This document shows, one piece after another, positions 9,102 to 18,489 of a stretch of 64,000 bases of DNA (its first letter is position 1; each line of letters begins with the position of its first letter). This DNA is from Bacteroidales bacterium (lineage in GTDB: Bacteria; Bacteroidota; Bacteroidia; Bacteroidales; F082), in contig JALNZT010000004.1 of assembly GCA_023229135.1 (NCBI GenBank), forward strand, positions 62,001 to 126,000. The letters run 5' to 3'. The position numbers were made by a program, and so were the translations under genes. The notes beneath the pieces were generated by a model. It was not told the origin of the DNA and made no database searches. It saw only the letters and a list, made by a program, of their open reading frames with translations.

Positions 9102-9784
9102 TCTGTCTCAAAATAGTAGCCATAACCTACTTTGGTTTTAATGCTGTTTTTGCCAAAAGGCCTGTCGATTTTATTTCTTAAAAAATTGATGTAAACTTCA
9201 ATGGTATTGGTGTTCGCATCAAAAGAGCTACCCCAGATTTCCGAAATCAGCTCGTTTTTTGAAATAATATTTCCCGGAGTTTTGCAGAGTTTTACTATAA
9301 CCTGGTATTCCCTCGGCGTCAGAGAAATTTCATTTCCTTGCCTGAAAACCTTTTTTTGTAAGGGGTGAATGGTGATGTCGCCTGCGATTATTGTTTCGTT
9401 GACCTGCGAATTCATTTTGTTGTGCCGGCTTCGTTTTACCAGTGAATTTATCCTTAAAATCAACTCCCGCATAAAAAACGGTTTCGTCAGGTAGTCGTCA
9501 GCACCACAATCAAAACCTTTTATTTTGTCTTCCAACTCACTAAACGCAGTGAGTATTAAAACAGGCGTATGGGTGTTGTAGGTTCTTAAGTTGCGGCACA
9601 AATCAAAACCCGTTCTGCCAGGCAGGTTAATGTCCATGATGATGCAATCGAAAGTTTCTTTTTTGAGTAATCTTTCCGCCAATAAGCCGTCAAAAACACT
9701 TTCAGCATTCCAACCTTCGGCAGACAAAGCTTCTTTGATATTTTTGTTTAGCGTAGGGTCGTCTTCTATTATTAAAACTTTCAT
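9098..9784 (-). CDS. OmpR-family response regulator of the metal-efflux locus
   Basis: 228 residues. The receiver domain has the acidic pair EDD (7-9), phospho-acceptor Asp51 (IIMDINLPG) and the LTKPF lysine near residue 101. The C-terminal winged helix ends with VGYGYYFE and includes LTPREYQVIVKL, both typical of the OmpR/PhoB class. First gene of the locus, overlapping the kinase gene by 4 bp. A good TATTTTTG -7 box ends only 5 bp before the ATG, so its mRNA may be nearly leaderless. It probably activates the efflux operon through the direct repeats upstream of the channel gene. Confidence 0.93.
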   Translation of the reverse strand: MKVLIIEDDPTLNKNIKEALSAEGWNAESVFDGLLAERLLKKETFDCIIMDINLPGRTGFDLCRNLRTYNTHTPVLILTAFSELEDKIKGFDCGADDYLTKPFFMRELILRINSLVKRSRHNKMNSQVNETIIAGDITIHPLQKKVFRQGNEISLTPREYQVIVKLCKTPGNIISKNELISEIWGSSFDANTNTIEVYINFLRNKIDRPFGKNSIKTKVGYGYYFETE

Positions 9785-9789
9785 AAAAG

Positions 9790-9797
9790 CAAAAATA
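9790..9797 (-). promoter_or_regulatory. -7 promoter element of the response regulator gene
   Basis: TATTTTTG on the minus strand fits the Bacteroidota sigma-A -7 consensus TAnnTTTG. It ends 5 bp before the start codon at 9784, which places the expected transcription start at or next to the ATG. Confidence 0.5.
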
Positions 9798-9874
9798 CGG
9801 ATTGTAATGATTAATCCCTATTTGTGGGGGTGGAAGGATGAAAAGTAGAGAATGCCCTTAAAGTCTTTTGGTAG

Positions 9875-10075
9875 CTAATTCACGAAAGGGAGACAGAGAA
9901 GTTGAAGAATCAGGATTGTATTTCTCTTAATGAGCAAACTGCCCAAAATATTAACGATAAACGTTCCACATGGAAACGCGGATGTGAATGACGCTTGAAT
10001 ATAGCAGGAAATCAGAAACCGGACGCCTGAACCCAAAAATCCTCTAAATCCGGCAATTAAAAATGACTTTACCAT
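9875..10075 (-). pseudogene. crcB: Truncated crcB (fluoride channel FluC), N-terminal part only
   Basis: The first ~50 residues match the CrcB/FluC start: MVKSFLIAGFRGFLGSGVRF and then CGTFIVNILGSLLI, the TM1-TM2 region. The sequence then becomes unrelated and stops at 67 residues, against ~120-130 for the family. The fluoride-conducting second half is absent. Position 10075 is taken as the start because it is the first ATG; a GTG lies two codons upstream. A fluoride-riboswitch-like leader sits directly upstream, which supports the identity. It is almost certainly non-functional. Confidence 0.72.
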
Positions 10076-10103
10076 AAACACAATTTTTTTATTTGTGCTT
10101 TTT

Positions 10104-10152
10104 GGTAGATGTCATCATCTTTTTCAGGCAGTTAATGGCAGACCTCATTGCC
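10104..10152 (-). ncRNA. Fluoride riboswitch (crcB motif), probably degenerating
   Basis: Read on the minus strand, the order is GGCAATGAGGTCTGCC, then ATTAACTGCC, TGAAAAAG, and ATGATGACATCTACC. This follows the crcB-motif aptamer: P1 GGCA/TGCC closes, the loop AATGAGGTC faces the 3' GATGACATCTAC, and a short P3 lies between. Two defects are visible. The pseudoknot GAGGTC/GACATC has one G-A mismatch, and P3 GCCT/AGAT has one C-A mismatch. It ends ~28 bp before the crcB remnant start. A possible -7 box, TATGCTTG, lies at 10158-10165. Confidence 0.7.
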
Positions 10153-10200
10153 TATTGCAAGCATAACATAATTTTTAAACGGAAAACCTTATTTCGTATT

Positions 10201-10208
10201 TAACTTTG
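10201..10208 (+). promoter_or_regulatory. -7 promoter element before a response-regulator scrap
   Basis: TAACTTTG fits the TAnnTTTG consensus and lies 16 bp before an ATG on the plus strand (10225). It appears to be the surviving promoter of a gene that has since been lost. Confidence 0.45.
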
Positions 10209-10224
10209 CCGTAAACACAATCGA

Positions 10225-10341
10225 ATGAAACTTCTAGTCATAGAAGATAATACAGCTAGTACATTCTGGCAAAAACTGAAACAAGTTTTATTTGCACACA
10301 GGAAGTTTCTATCCGCTGCACAAAAAATAACCAGAATTTAA
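10225..10341 (+). pseudogene. Response-regulator N-terminal remnant
   Basis: A 38-codon frame starts MKLLVIEDN, the invariant beginning of a receiver domain (beta 1 plus acidic pair), then runs into unrelated sequence (ASTFWQKLKQVLF) and stops. A promoter-like TAACTTTG precedes it. It most likely marks the start of a deleted OmpR-type regulator gene. A functional micro-protein is possible but not supported. Confidence 0.5.
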
Positions 10342-10383
10342 TGCTAAAACAAAAGCAAATCTCACTCAGTCATTGTCATGCCC

Positions 10384-13300
10384 CTACTCAGTTATCTTCA
10401 CCCTTTCTCCTTTCGAATGACTGGAGAACTCAGGTGCATAAAAGGACTGAAGTGTAGCAAAACCATTATTGAAACTACCAACCTGACTTACTCTTAACTT
10501 ATATTCTAACAGATACTTGCCTTTTGGTAGCATATTGATGAAAAAGTCTGTGCCGCTGTCGCCGGAAGCCTGATACATAGCTAACCCGTCCTTAAATTGA
10601 TAACCCGAAAGCTGCTCAATAGGCTCTAAACCAGCAGCCCGTTGATCACGCAAATGGATGTATTCCATATCGCGATCGCTTTCCACATAAAGCTGAACAA
10701 CCAACAAATCGCCAACTTTCAGCCTTCTTTCTTTAATTGGCTCACGCTTTATTTCCGTTCCAGAAACTACTTCTTTAAACAGTTTTCGACTTACTTTCAA
10801 TGGCCCACCTGAAGCAGATACAGCATCAGCCGCTGCTTCGTATTGATGAAATAATCCACCCCAAATCATCTGCGGGTTAGGGTTTTCAATTTCGAGGTTT
10901 AAGCTATTTTCATTCAGCTCATTTTGCTGCCAAACTTGTTGGACAAATCCAGTCCCGGCTTCACTATTGGTGAATGAAATTGAATTACCGTTTAATGACG
11001 CAGTAGGCACTTTCTGATTAGCTATCCAATCTGTTCCACGCAATAAAATAGCATAAATAGCTTCGGCTGTAGCACGTGAAGTTTCCCAGCTTTGGGTGCG
11101 TTTTTGCGACAGCAGCCATTGACGCATCTGGTCAGTTTCGGCATCATTTCCAGCAATTTCATCGAAAGCAGCAATCAACATACTTTGGTTTTCAACGGGC
11201 GCCTGATACCAATAATATCCCCGATTTTGCTTCCAATACATTCCCATATCTTCCTGCACCAAAGCCCGTTCGCGCAGCGAAGCCAAAATTGCTTCTGCAT
11301 CTGCTTTGCGACCACTTCTATTCAAAACCAAGGCTGCCATCGCTTGCATTCCGGGATTCAAATCAAGCCAATCACTACCAATATGTTTTAGGAAAAATCG
11401 CTGTGCATCGTCCGCATCTCCCTCAGGAGCTACTACTTCAAAAAAGCTTAGCGCATAAAGTGCTGATAAATGCGTGCTGCTAAGTGTATAACTCTCAAGC
11501 TTTGATTTTTCACGCAGTTTCGTATAATCTGCGGTAAGCTCTCCCTGTACAAAACTTCTCGCCTTGCGCGAAATGAGCTCCATACTTCGTCGGTTGTCAG
11601 CATCTAACTGTTTGTTATCCAAGCCTAAATGCAATAATTGACCAAAACCTTGCAAAATGGTGCGTGTTATAAAATAACTCTCTGTCATGCCTTCAAACCA
11701 GGGCCAAGCACCATTATTGAGCTGTAATTGCCTCAATTTTTGGAGACTTTGCTGTTGCTCATAGCGCAATTTATTCAGGTCGAAAAGCAAGGCAATTTGT
11801 GCTTTCTGGGTGGCTTCATCTTTAGCATCGAGTACCCAAGGTGTTTCGTTGAGGACAATGTTTTTCAGCTCGCTGTCTTTTTCAAGTTGCGAAAGGAAAG
11901 CTTCCGGACTCTGGTTTTTCCATTGCTCAATAGTCGCCATCAATTGCGGAATTTGTTGGGCAATATGTGCAGCTAACATATTGGTATATAGCCTGTAAAA
12001 AACCTGATCGGCATTATCACGTTTGTTTTCTGCCAGATAAGGCAAGGCTTGAATGGCATACCAAACCGGATTGCAGCTGAGGTTAAGTACCAATTGTTTG
12101 GTAGTAGTCTGATTTTGCGGTTTTTCAAGGACAAAATCAGCACTGCTATTACCTTTCACGGTAATTACTTTGGTTTCAGTAACAAGCGTTTTGCGGCTTA
12201 AAACAGGCAGTATTTTTTGTTCAGCATCCGTAAACTGTCCCGCTGTAGCACTAAATTTTAAAGCAATCAGGTTGTGATCACCATGTGGCTGAATCTGCCA
12301 ACTAACTACCCGACTTTCACCCGGCTTCAGTTGCACGAAAGGCTTCTGAACCGCATCAGCTAACAGCTGCAAAGGCTCCATGCTTATAGCATCGAATAAT
12401 TCGAGACGGGCAATTCCGGTGATAATTTCATTACCGGTATTTACTATTCGTGCCATCAGAAATGCGGTGTCGCCTTCGTAATAAAAACGCGGCAAATTAC
12501 CCATGATCATCAGCGGTTTGCTACTTGTGAAGGCATATTCTTTTTGTCCGAAATGGAGGTTTTTGTCATGTGCCAGCAGCATCAGCTTCCAGCGGGTAAG
12601 CGCATCCGGTGTTGTAAATTTAATGCGGATAAGTCCTTCTTTATCAGTGGTGAGTTGTGGATAAAAGAAAGCTGTTTCGCTGAAGTTAGTGCGCAAAGGC
12701 GGTACGCCATTAGTCTTTTCTTCTGTGCTTTCAACATTGCTTTCAGCGTCGAACATTATAATTTCTTCTTGTTCTGTAACAGGCGGTTGCTCACCATCTA
12801 CTTTTGATTCCAGCACCACGCTCATTGAAACATCTCTACCGCCATAAGTAATATTACCCTGATTTTTAAAACGACGTCCCGAATACAGATACAACCCAAA
12901 AAAGTTAATTTCAGGCAAAGGAACGGGCTGCCAATAATCCATTTGCGGTCGTGGCTGATAAAGCCCATTGCTTCCGCTGGCAAAAAATCCCTGATCTGCT
13001 GACCAAGGGCGCTGAAGCCGGACTGCCGGCAACAAATCAAAATACCAGTTGTGCGCTTTAATTTGATCGAGTGAAGCATCATACATTCCAGCCAACAATT
13101 CAGCATTTACGGCTTGCTTATTAGCATTACGGATAATCAGCTCCCAGCTTTCGTCAGCACCGGGCTGCAACTGATCGCGCAAGCTCAGCAGTTCAATATT
13201 GAGTTTGCGGTTATCAAAAGGAACTTTTACGCCTTTATTTATAGTAAAAACTTCATTAAAACGCACCATCACAGCCTGAAAACTCAACTTTCCGCGATCG

Positions 13301-16300
13301 CTTTCCTGTACCTTATAAGGCAGTTGAACCATTTTACGATCGGCTTTGATCCAATCGGAAAATCGTAAAGTATCACCAGACCAGATTTCGACCAAAACCC
13401 TGCTATCAGGCGCATCTGTGCTTAGCACAAATTGAATTTCCTCGCCGGGTTGCGCAGTATCAGCGGATAAGGTGGCTATAAAAAGCTGATCAGGAATAGC
13501 ATTTTTTGATTCAGGATTAAAGAGCGTGAATTGCTGACTATTTTCCACAGCAGCGCCAAAACTGTCCTCGGCTTCCAGAACAAGCATATAACTGCCAGCC
13601 TGCCAGGCTTTAACATTTTCAGGAAAAAGCAAATACTGTCCATCAACGTTTACTTCATCGCTGTAAATCAATATTTTAGATTGTTTTTCAAGGGGTTTTG
13701 GGTAAAAGTTTTTCAATGGAAAAAGCATGCGTAAGCTGTCATCAGAAATCAACTGCCGATCGAGAGAATTCCATAAACTGGTTTCAAAACGGCTATCTGC
13801 ATCCATGCGGTAAAAACTACGTTTAACGGTTGATTTCACTGCTTTACTTTGCAGGTTGCGCGCATGAAGCTTATATTTTTCAGCTTTTTGCTGATTCACC
13901 AATTTCTCCAGATTTGTGGTGAGCATCAAAGCCTGATAACCGGCACGCAATTGCAGCTGTGCCGAGCGGGTTTCGCCCTGCTTGTCGCGCACATCAACAC
14001 GGATAGTGTAGTTAAAAATCGGTTGTTCGTGTGCTTTCACCGAAGGTTTTGGAAGCAAGTCAACCGGTATTTTGAATTTACCTTCCTGATTGGTTTGCAA
14101 ACTGCCCGAAGCGATGGTTTCCGGCTGTCCGCCAAAGGGCGGCATGCCCCACCAATAGCGCCAATACGGAAAATCAACAGCTCTTTCAACCACATAATTA
14201 ACCCAAACGCTGTCCAGCGCAAAGCCAGCAAAAGCACGTGCTTCACCATTAATAATAACCGTTTCATTCAACTTAAACTGCTTTTCAGGTTCTTCTATCA
14301 ACACCTCAAATTCAGGACGCTTATAAGCCTCAACAGCAAAAGACGTAGAACCATGGCTGTTGCGCAAACGATATTGACCATTGAGGCCGGAAAGTGGAAG
14401 CGCAAACTGCCCGTCGAAACTTCCAAAATCATTGGTAGTCAGCTGCAAAGCACCCACTTTTTGACTGTTGGCATCTAATAGTTCAACTTCTGTTTGCTGC
14501 CCGCTCACGATTTCAAAATCCTTGTCTTGTTTTTCAAGTGTAATGCCTTTGAAATAAACCGTTTGGCCTGGCCGGTAAATAGATCTATCCGTAAAAAACC
14601 AGGATTTTGTTTGCTTACGATCGTTTGACTTACGCTTGTATAAATCGAAATAATCACTACTGTATAAGGTATCACCTTTGTGAAATAGTTCCACATAAAA
14701 TGCCCTGTTAGCAGGCACTCCATCATTTTCTGTAACAGAAAAACTGCCGTCTTTTCCGCTTTCAGTAGCAAAGACTTTTTCAATAACATAATCGCGCAAC
14801 TGATAATCATAATTGCGCACCATGATGTTTGCTGTTGCCTTATTTACAGGCTTTCCGCTATTTCTGTCGCGTACATAAAAGCGATTTTGACCGGCTTGTT
14901 TGTGCTGAACAAAACTCAATTTGCTTACCTGAAAACTTCCGAAAACACTTGTTTGTGCTGCAAAATCTTCCTGATAAGAAACCAACAATACATACAAACC
15001 CCGATCTAATTCAGGAAGTGCAATCAAGCTGCTGTGGTTGTTATAGTCCGATTCAAAAGGCAGTGAAATATGCCAGGATTTTAGCGCAGGCAGTTTGCTA
15101 AGGCTGGCATTTTGTTGTAATACTTCTGGCTGTTTTCGAATTTCAGCAAGTTGGTCTGAGTTCATTTTTATCAGCCTGAAATACGCCTGCTGAATATTTC
15201 TGTACTCCAATTTTGCCGGAATAGGCTGTTTGGGCAGAACGACAGCCTGTGTTTCCACCTGTAGAGATTTGGTTAAAATATCCGCTTTTAGCTGTTTGCA
15301 TTTGATTACACCTTTGCTCTCGGGGAAATTTTGAATCGCAGCTTCACACAATTCCAAAGCCTGTTCATTATTCGTTAACAAAGTGATATCCTGTGACTTG
15401 CTATTTTGCTGCTGCATCAAAAAGGAAGCCCTAACAGCAGTTATTTCTGTGGAAACCGGCATCGCAGCGGCATAATTCTGTAAATTTTGTAAAGCTTGCT
15501 CATACATTTTTTTATCCGCATCAGCTTGATTTGAAAGTGCATAAACAGTTTCAAACCGCTTCATATCATTATACACGTAAGCTTCGTAATGGCGGTGACT
15601 CAAATTTGATCGCAACAAAGGTTGCATTAGCCTGAGGGCGTGTAGTTTATCCGAATTAATTGATGGAAGTTTTGCAAGGGCAAAATCCGAAGCAGGCAGC
15701 CACAATTGCTCAAAAATCTTCTGATCAATAGCTATTGATTTATTGATTCCCGCGTCTTCTGTCAGGTGAAATTGGATATTCCTTTGTGCCAGGAAATCAA
15801 ATAATGTGGGCTGTAATTCCAGTGATTCCTTTTCAGTATTACTCAAAATCGCAGCATATTTTATGAGTGGAATCGTATCAAAAGAAGCCAGTTCAGGCAG
15901 TGATTTCTGAAAATGATTTTGGATGGTATCACGCAATTGTTTGAGGTTCCAGCGCATCAAATCATTTCCGGGAGCGGATGATTCGTATTGTCTTTCGAGC
16001 AGTCGATAGCGGTTTTGCTGGTAAAAACTGCTGTAAAGTTCTGCAATCAGCGTATGCAATACTGCCTTAGTAGGTGTGTCGAGCAGTTTAAATTGTGCTT
16101 TTGCAAAATCAATGGAAGCAGGAAGCGCATTTTCTTCGGTTTGCTCAATAACTTTAAACTGATAAATAATCGTTTTGAGCAGCTGCGGCTGGTTTTGCTG
16201 TGCGATGGCTAATGCCCGAATGTCCTCTATTTTCTCAGCAGCCGACTTGGGCAGCCCTTTTTGAAATAGCTGATCAATGGCCTTCCATTTTTTCTCAAAA

Positions 16301-16392
16301 TCTGCTTCGGCAGCAGACGAAAAACTTTGATGGCTGATTGCCAATAAGATAATGGCTAAAATTGTACCGAACTGTTTGGGTATTGATTTCAT
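10384..16392 (-). CDS. Alpha-2-macroglobulin family protein lacking the thioester motif
   Basis: 2002 residues with a signal peptide (ILAIILLAISHQ, cleavage near SSAA). The first ~400 residues are helical. Macroglobulin domains follow, with the MG2 hallmark DRSIYRPGQTVYFKG near residue 600, and then the A2M core FFYPQLTTDKEG..FTTPDALTRWKL (~1240-1290). The alpha/alpha toroid thioester-like domain spans ~1440-1760. In the family this domain carries a Cys-(Leu/Ala)-Glu-Gln thioester; here the aligned site reads DNADQVF (Asn1460, Asp1462, Gln1463), so the reactive Cys is gone. Bacterial A2Ms are periplasmic protease traps or scaffolds. Loss of the thioester leaves physical trapping or a structural role. 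No pbpC is adjacent. Confidence 0.88.
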   Translation of the reverse strand: MKSIPKQFGTILAIILLAISHQSFSSAAEADFEKKWKAIDQLFQKGLPKSAAEKIEDIRALAIAQQNQPQLLKTIIYQFKVIEQTEENALPASIDFAKAQFKLLDTPTKAVLHTLIAELYSSFYQQNRYRLLERQYESSAPGNDLMRWNLKQLRDTIQNHFQKSLPELASFDTIPLIKYAAILSNTEKESLELQPTLFDFLAQRNIQFHLTEDAGINKSIAIDQKIFEQLWLPASDFALAKLPSINSDKLHALRLMQPLLRSNLSHRHYEAYVYNDMKRFETVYALSNQADADKKMYEQALQNLQNYAAAMPVSTEITAVRASFLMQQQNSKSQDITLLTNNEQALELCEAAIQNFPESKGVIKCKQLKADILTKSLQVETQAVVLPKQPIPAKLEYRNIQQAYFRLIKMNSDQLAEIRKQPEVLQQNASLSKLPALKSWHISLPFESDYNNHSSLIALPELDRGLYVLLVSYQEDFAAQTSVFGSFQVSKLSFVQHKQAGQNRFYVRDRNSGKPVNKATANIMVRNYDYQLRDYVIEKVFATESGKDGSFSVTENDGVPANRAFYVELFHKGDTLYSSDYFDLYKRKSNDRKQTKSWFFTDRSIYRPGQTVYFKGITLEKQDKDFEIVSGQQTEVELLDANSQKVGALQLTTNDFGSFDGQFALPLSGLNGQYRLRNSHGSTSFAVEAYKRPEFEVLIEEPEKQFKLNETVIINGEARAFAGFALDSVWVNYVVERAVDFPYWRYWWGMPPFGGQPETIASGSLQTNQEGKFKIPVDLLPKPSVKAHEQPIFNYTIRVDVRDKQGETRSAQLQLRAGYQALMLTTNLEKLVNQQKAEKYKLHARNLQSKAVKSTVKRSFYRMDADSRFETSLWNSLDRQLISDDSLRMLFPLKNFYPKPLEKQSKILIYSDEVNVDGQYLLFPENVKAWQAGSYMLVLEAEDSFGAAVENSQQFTLFNPESKNAIPDQLFIATLSADTAQPGEEIQFVLSTDAPDSRVLVEIWSGDTLRFSDWIKADRKMVQLPYKVQESDRGKLSFQAVMVRFNEVFTINKGVKVPFDNRKLNIELLSLRDQLQPGADESWELIIRNANKQAVNAELLAGMYDASLDQIKAHNWYFDLLPAVRLQRPWSADQGFFASGSNGLYQPRPQMDYWQPVPLPEINFFGLYLYSGRRFKNQGNITYGGRDVSMSVVLESKVDGEQPPVTEQEEIIMFDAESNVESTEEKTNGVPPLRTNFSETAFFYPQLTTDKEGLIRIKFTTPDALTRWKLMLLAHDKNLHFGQKEYAFTSSKPLMIMGNLPRFYYEGDTAFLMARIVNTGNEIITGIARLELFDAISMEPLQLLADAVQKPFVQLKPGESRVVSWQIQPHGDHNLIALKFSATAGQFTDAEQKILPVLSRKTLVTETKVITVKGNSSADFVLEKPQNQTTTKQLVLNLSCNPVWYAIQALPYLAENKRDNADQVFYRLYTNMLAAHIAQQIPQLMATIEQWKNQSPEAFLSQLEKDSELKNIVLNETPWVLDAKDEATQKAQIALLFDLNKLRYEQQQSLQKLRQLQLNNGAWPWFEGMTESYFITRTILQGFGQLLHLGLDNKQLDADNRRSMELISRKARSFVQGELTADYTKLREKSKLESYTLSSTHLSALYALSFFEVVAPEGDADDAQRFFLKHIGSDWLDLNPGMQAMAALVLNRSGRKADAEAILASLRERALVQEDMGMYWKQNRGYYWYQAPVENQSMLIAAFDEIAGNDAETDQMRQWLLSQKRTQSWETSRATAEAIYAILLRGTDWIANQKVPTASLNGNSISFTNSEAGTGFVQQVWQQNELNENSLNLEIENPNPQMIWGGLFHQYEAAADAVSASGGPLKVSRKLFKEVVSGTEIKREPIKERRLKVGDLLVVQLYVESDRDMEYIHLRDQRAAGLEPIEQLSGYQFKDGLAMYQASGDSGTDFFINMLPKGKYLLEYKLRVSQVGSFNNGFATLQSFYAPEFSSHSKGERVKITE

Positions 16393-16571
16393 GTGGATTG
16401 ATTTTCTGGCTTAAACTTAGCGAAGGTAACAAAAACCAGACCACAAGAATTTTGAAAACTGAAATTACAGCTTGAAACAGGATTTTGGCCTTGCTGACGA
16501 AAGCTATGCCATTGGTTGACATGGTCTTAAATATTTTCAGGTTTTAGAGGACAACAATCCAAAGTCCTCCT

Positions 16572-16579
16572 TACCTTTG
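16572..16579 (+). promoter_or_regulatory. -7 promoter element of the SulP gene
   Basis: TACCTTTG matches TAnnTTTG and lies 23 bp before the ATG at 16603. Confidence 0.5.
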
Positions 16580-16602
16580 CAGCTTTTAATAATTGAAGAA
16601 CC

Positions 16603-18306
16603 ATGATCAGGGAAAACTGGGTGAAATCTGTAAAGCAAGTGTTTCATCCAAAGATAATTACTACGATTAGGAATTACACGCGCGAACAATTTATTGCTGA
16701 TTTAATTGCAGGCGTTATTGTGGGCGTGGTGGCGCTGCCGCTGGCCATTGCTTTTGGTATCGCTTCAGGCGTTTCGCCGGAGCGGGGGCTGATTACAGCG
16801 ATAATTGGCGGGTTTTTAATTTCCGCTTTGGGCGGAAGCCGGGTGCAAATTGGCGGCCCAACAGGTGCTTTTATCGTGATTATATACGGTATCGTGGAAC
16901 GGTTTGGCGTGGATGGCCTTATTGTGGCGACCATCATAGCCGGTTTAATGCTAGTGATGATGGGCGTGTTGAGGCTGGGAACAATAATTCGCTTTATGCC
17001 TTACCCGATTATCGTTGGTTTTACCAGCGGAATTGCGGTAGTGATTTTTTCTTCGCAAGTCAAAGATTTTTTTGGTTTACAGGTTGAGCAGGCCGTTCCG
17101 GCAGATTTTATTGAGAAATGGAAGTTTTATGTTTTGAATTTTGATGGTGTAAACTGGTATTCGCTGGCACTTGGACTGTTTACTATTTTAGTTATTGTGT
17201 TTTGGCCAAAAGTCAATAAAAAATTACCAGGAACTATTATCGCACTGCTACTTGCCACGCTGGCCACCACTTTTTGGGATTTGCCCGTGGAAACCATTGG
17301 CAGCCGTTTTGGCGAAATCAAAGGCGGAATTCCGATGCCAAGCATTCCTTTCGTAAATTTTGCCACCTTTAGTAAGTTGCTGGCGCCGGCCTTTACCATT
17401 GCAATGCTGGGTGCTATCGAATCGCTGCTTTCGGCTATGGTAGCCGATGGCGCTACAGGTGGCCGACACCGCTCCAATACAGAGCTGATTGGACAAGGAG
17501 TGGCGAATATTGTTTCACCCCTGTTTGGTGGAATACCGGCAACAGGAGCCATTGCACGCACTATGACCAATATCCGCAATGGCGGAAAAACACCTGTAGC
17601 AGGCATCATTCATGCCCTGGTTTTACTACTGATAATGCTGTTTTTTGGCAAATATGCCAAGCTTATCCCGATGAGCGTGCTGGCTGGAATTTTGATAGTG
17701 GTCGCTTATAATATGAGTGAATGGCGGTCGTTTAAAGGCCTTTTCAAAAACAGTAAAAGTGATATTGCGGTTTTGCTGACCACATTTTTCCTCACCGTGA
17801 TTATCGACCTCACCGTTGCGATTCAATTTGGACTTTTGTTGGCCGTTTTGCTTTTCTTGAAACGCGTCATCGAAACCTCAGATGTATCTGTGCTAAATAT
17901 GGTGGTTGAAGACGATAGCGACGAGATGGCCGATGAAGGCGAAAGCCTGCAAATCCCGGAAGGTGTAGAAGTGTTTGAAGTAAACGGCCCTTTCTTTTTT
18001 GGTATTGCCAATAAACTTGAAGAAGCCGAAAAACTGGGTGGAAAAATACCCAAAGTGCGCATCATCCGCCTGAGACGTGTGCCTTTTATTGATTCTACAG
18101 GCCTAAGCAACTTGCATGCTTTTATTGATCGTGCTGCTCAACACGACACAAAAACTGTGCTTTCAGGAGCCGGAGCGGAAGTCCTTGTAAAACTTAGGAA
18201 AGCTGGAATCATTGATTTATTAGGCGAAGAAAATAACTGTAAGGACATTCAATGCGCCCTGAATCGTGCCAAAATCATGATAAACGGAGAAAATATTGCC
18301 GAATAG
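16603..18306 (+). CDS. SulP-family inorganic anion transporter
   Basis: 567 residues. The N-terminal half has the SulP signature: DLIAGVIVGVVALPLAIAFGIASG followed by GLITAIIGGFLISALGGSRVQIGGPTGAF, then further TM helices up to ~430. A cytoplasmic STAS domain occupies ~453-560 (EVFEVNGPFFFGIANKL, IDSTGLSNLHAF). Family members carry sulfate, bicarbonate or dicarboxylates in symport with Na+ or H+; the substrate cannot be fixed here, and no carbonic anhydrase or sulfur assimilation genes are adjacent. Monocistronic, with its own promoter. Confidence 0.92.
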   Translation: MIRENWVKSVKQVFHPKIITTIRNYTREQFIADLIAGVIVGVVALPLAIAFGIASGVSPERGLITAIIGGFLISALGGSRVQIGGPTGAFIVIIYGIVERFGVDGLIVATIIAGLMLVMMGVLRLGTIIRFMPYPIIVGFTSGIAVVIFSSQVKDFFGLQVEQAVPADFIEKWKFYVLNFDGVNWYSLALGLFTILVIVFWPKVNKKLPGTIIALLLATLATTFWDLPVETIGSRFGEIKGGIPMPSIPFVNFATFSKLLAPAFTIAMLGAIESLLSAMVADGATGGRHRSNTELIGQGVANIVSPLFGGIPATGAIARTMTNIRNGGKTPVAGIIHALVLLLIMLFFGKYAKLIPMSVLAGILIVVAYNMSEWRSFKGLFKNSKSDIAVLLTTFFLTVIIDLTVAIQFGLLLAVLLFLKRVIETSDVSVLNMVVEDDSDEMADEGESLQIPEGVEVFEVNGPFFFGIANKLEEAEKLGGKIPKVRIIRLRRVPFIDSTGLSNLHAFIDRAAQHDTKTVLSGAGAEVLVKLRKAGIIDLLGEENNCKDIQCALNRAKIMINGENIAE

Positions 18307-18489
18307 TATCTCGGAAACTAAATATTAAAACCATTTCAAATCTCTTGAATCAGGCACCGCATAATCACAAGCTGAAGCCCTTTAGCTTTGTGAATGCAAT
18401 TTCAGGCAATTGTATTGAGAAACCTCCGTTTCGATAGCAGTGGTTAAGCATTTTTCACTACTTTTACGGTTAAACCAAACTTAAATAAA

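Larger units (their letters stand above)
9785..10383. other. 599-bp degenerate interval
   Basis: No intact gene lies between the response regulator and the macroglobulin gene. The interval holds a truncated crcB with its riboswitch on the minus strand and a receiver-domain scrap on the plus strand. Two unrelated gene starts facing apart, both cut off, point to deletion or rearrangement. Confidence 0.6.

Noticed and set aside
13849..14478. 209-codon plus-strand frame inside the macroglobulin gene
   Set aside because: Antisense shadow of a clear coding sequence; its translation has no recognisable pattern and no start signals.
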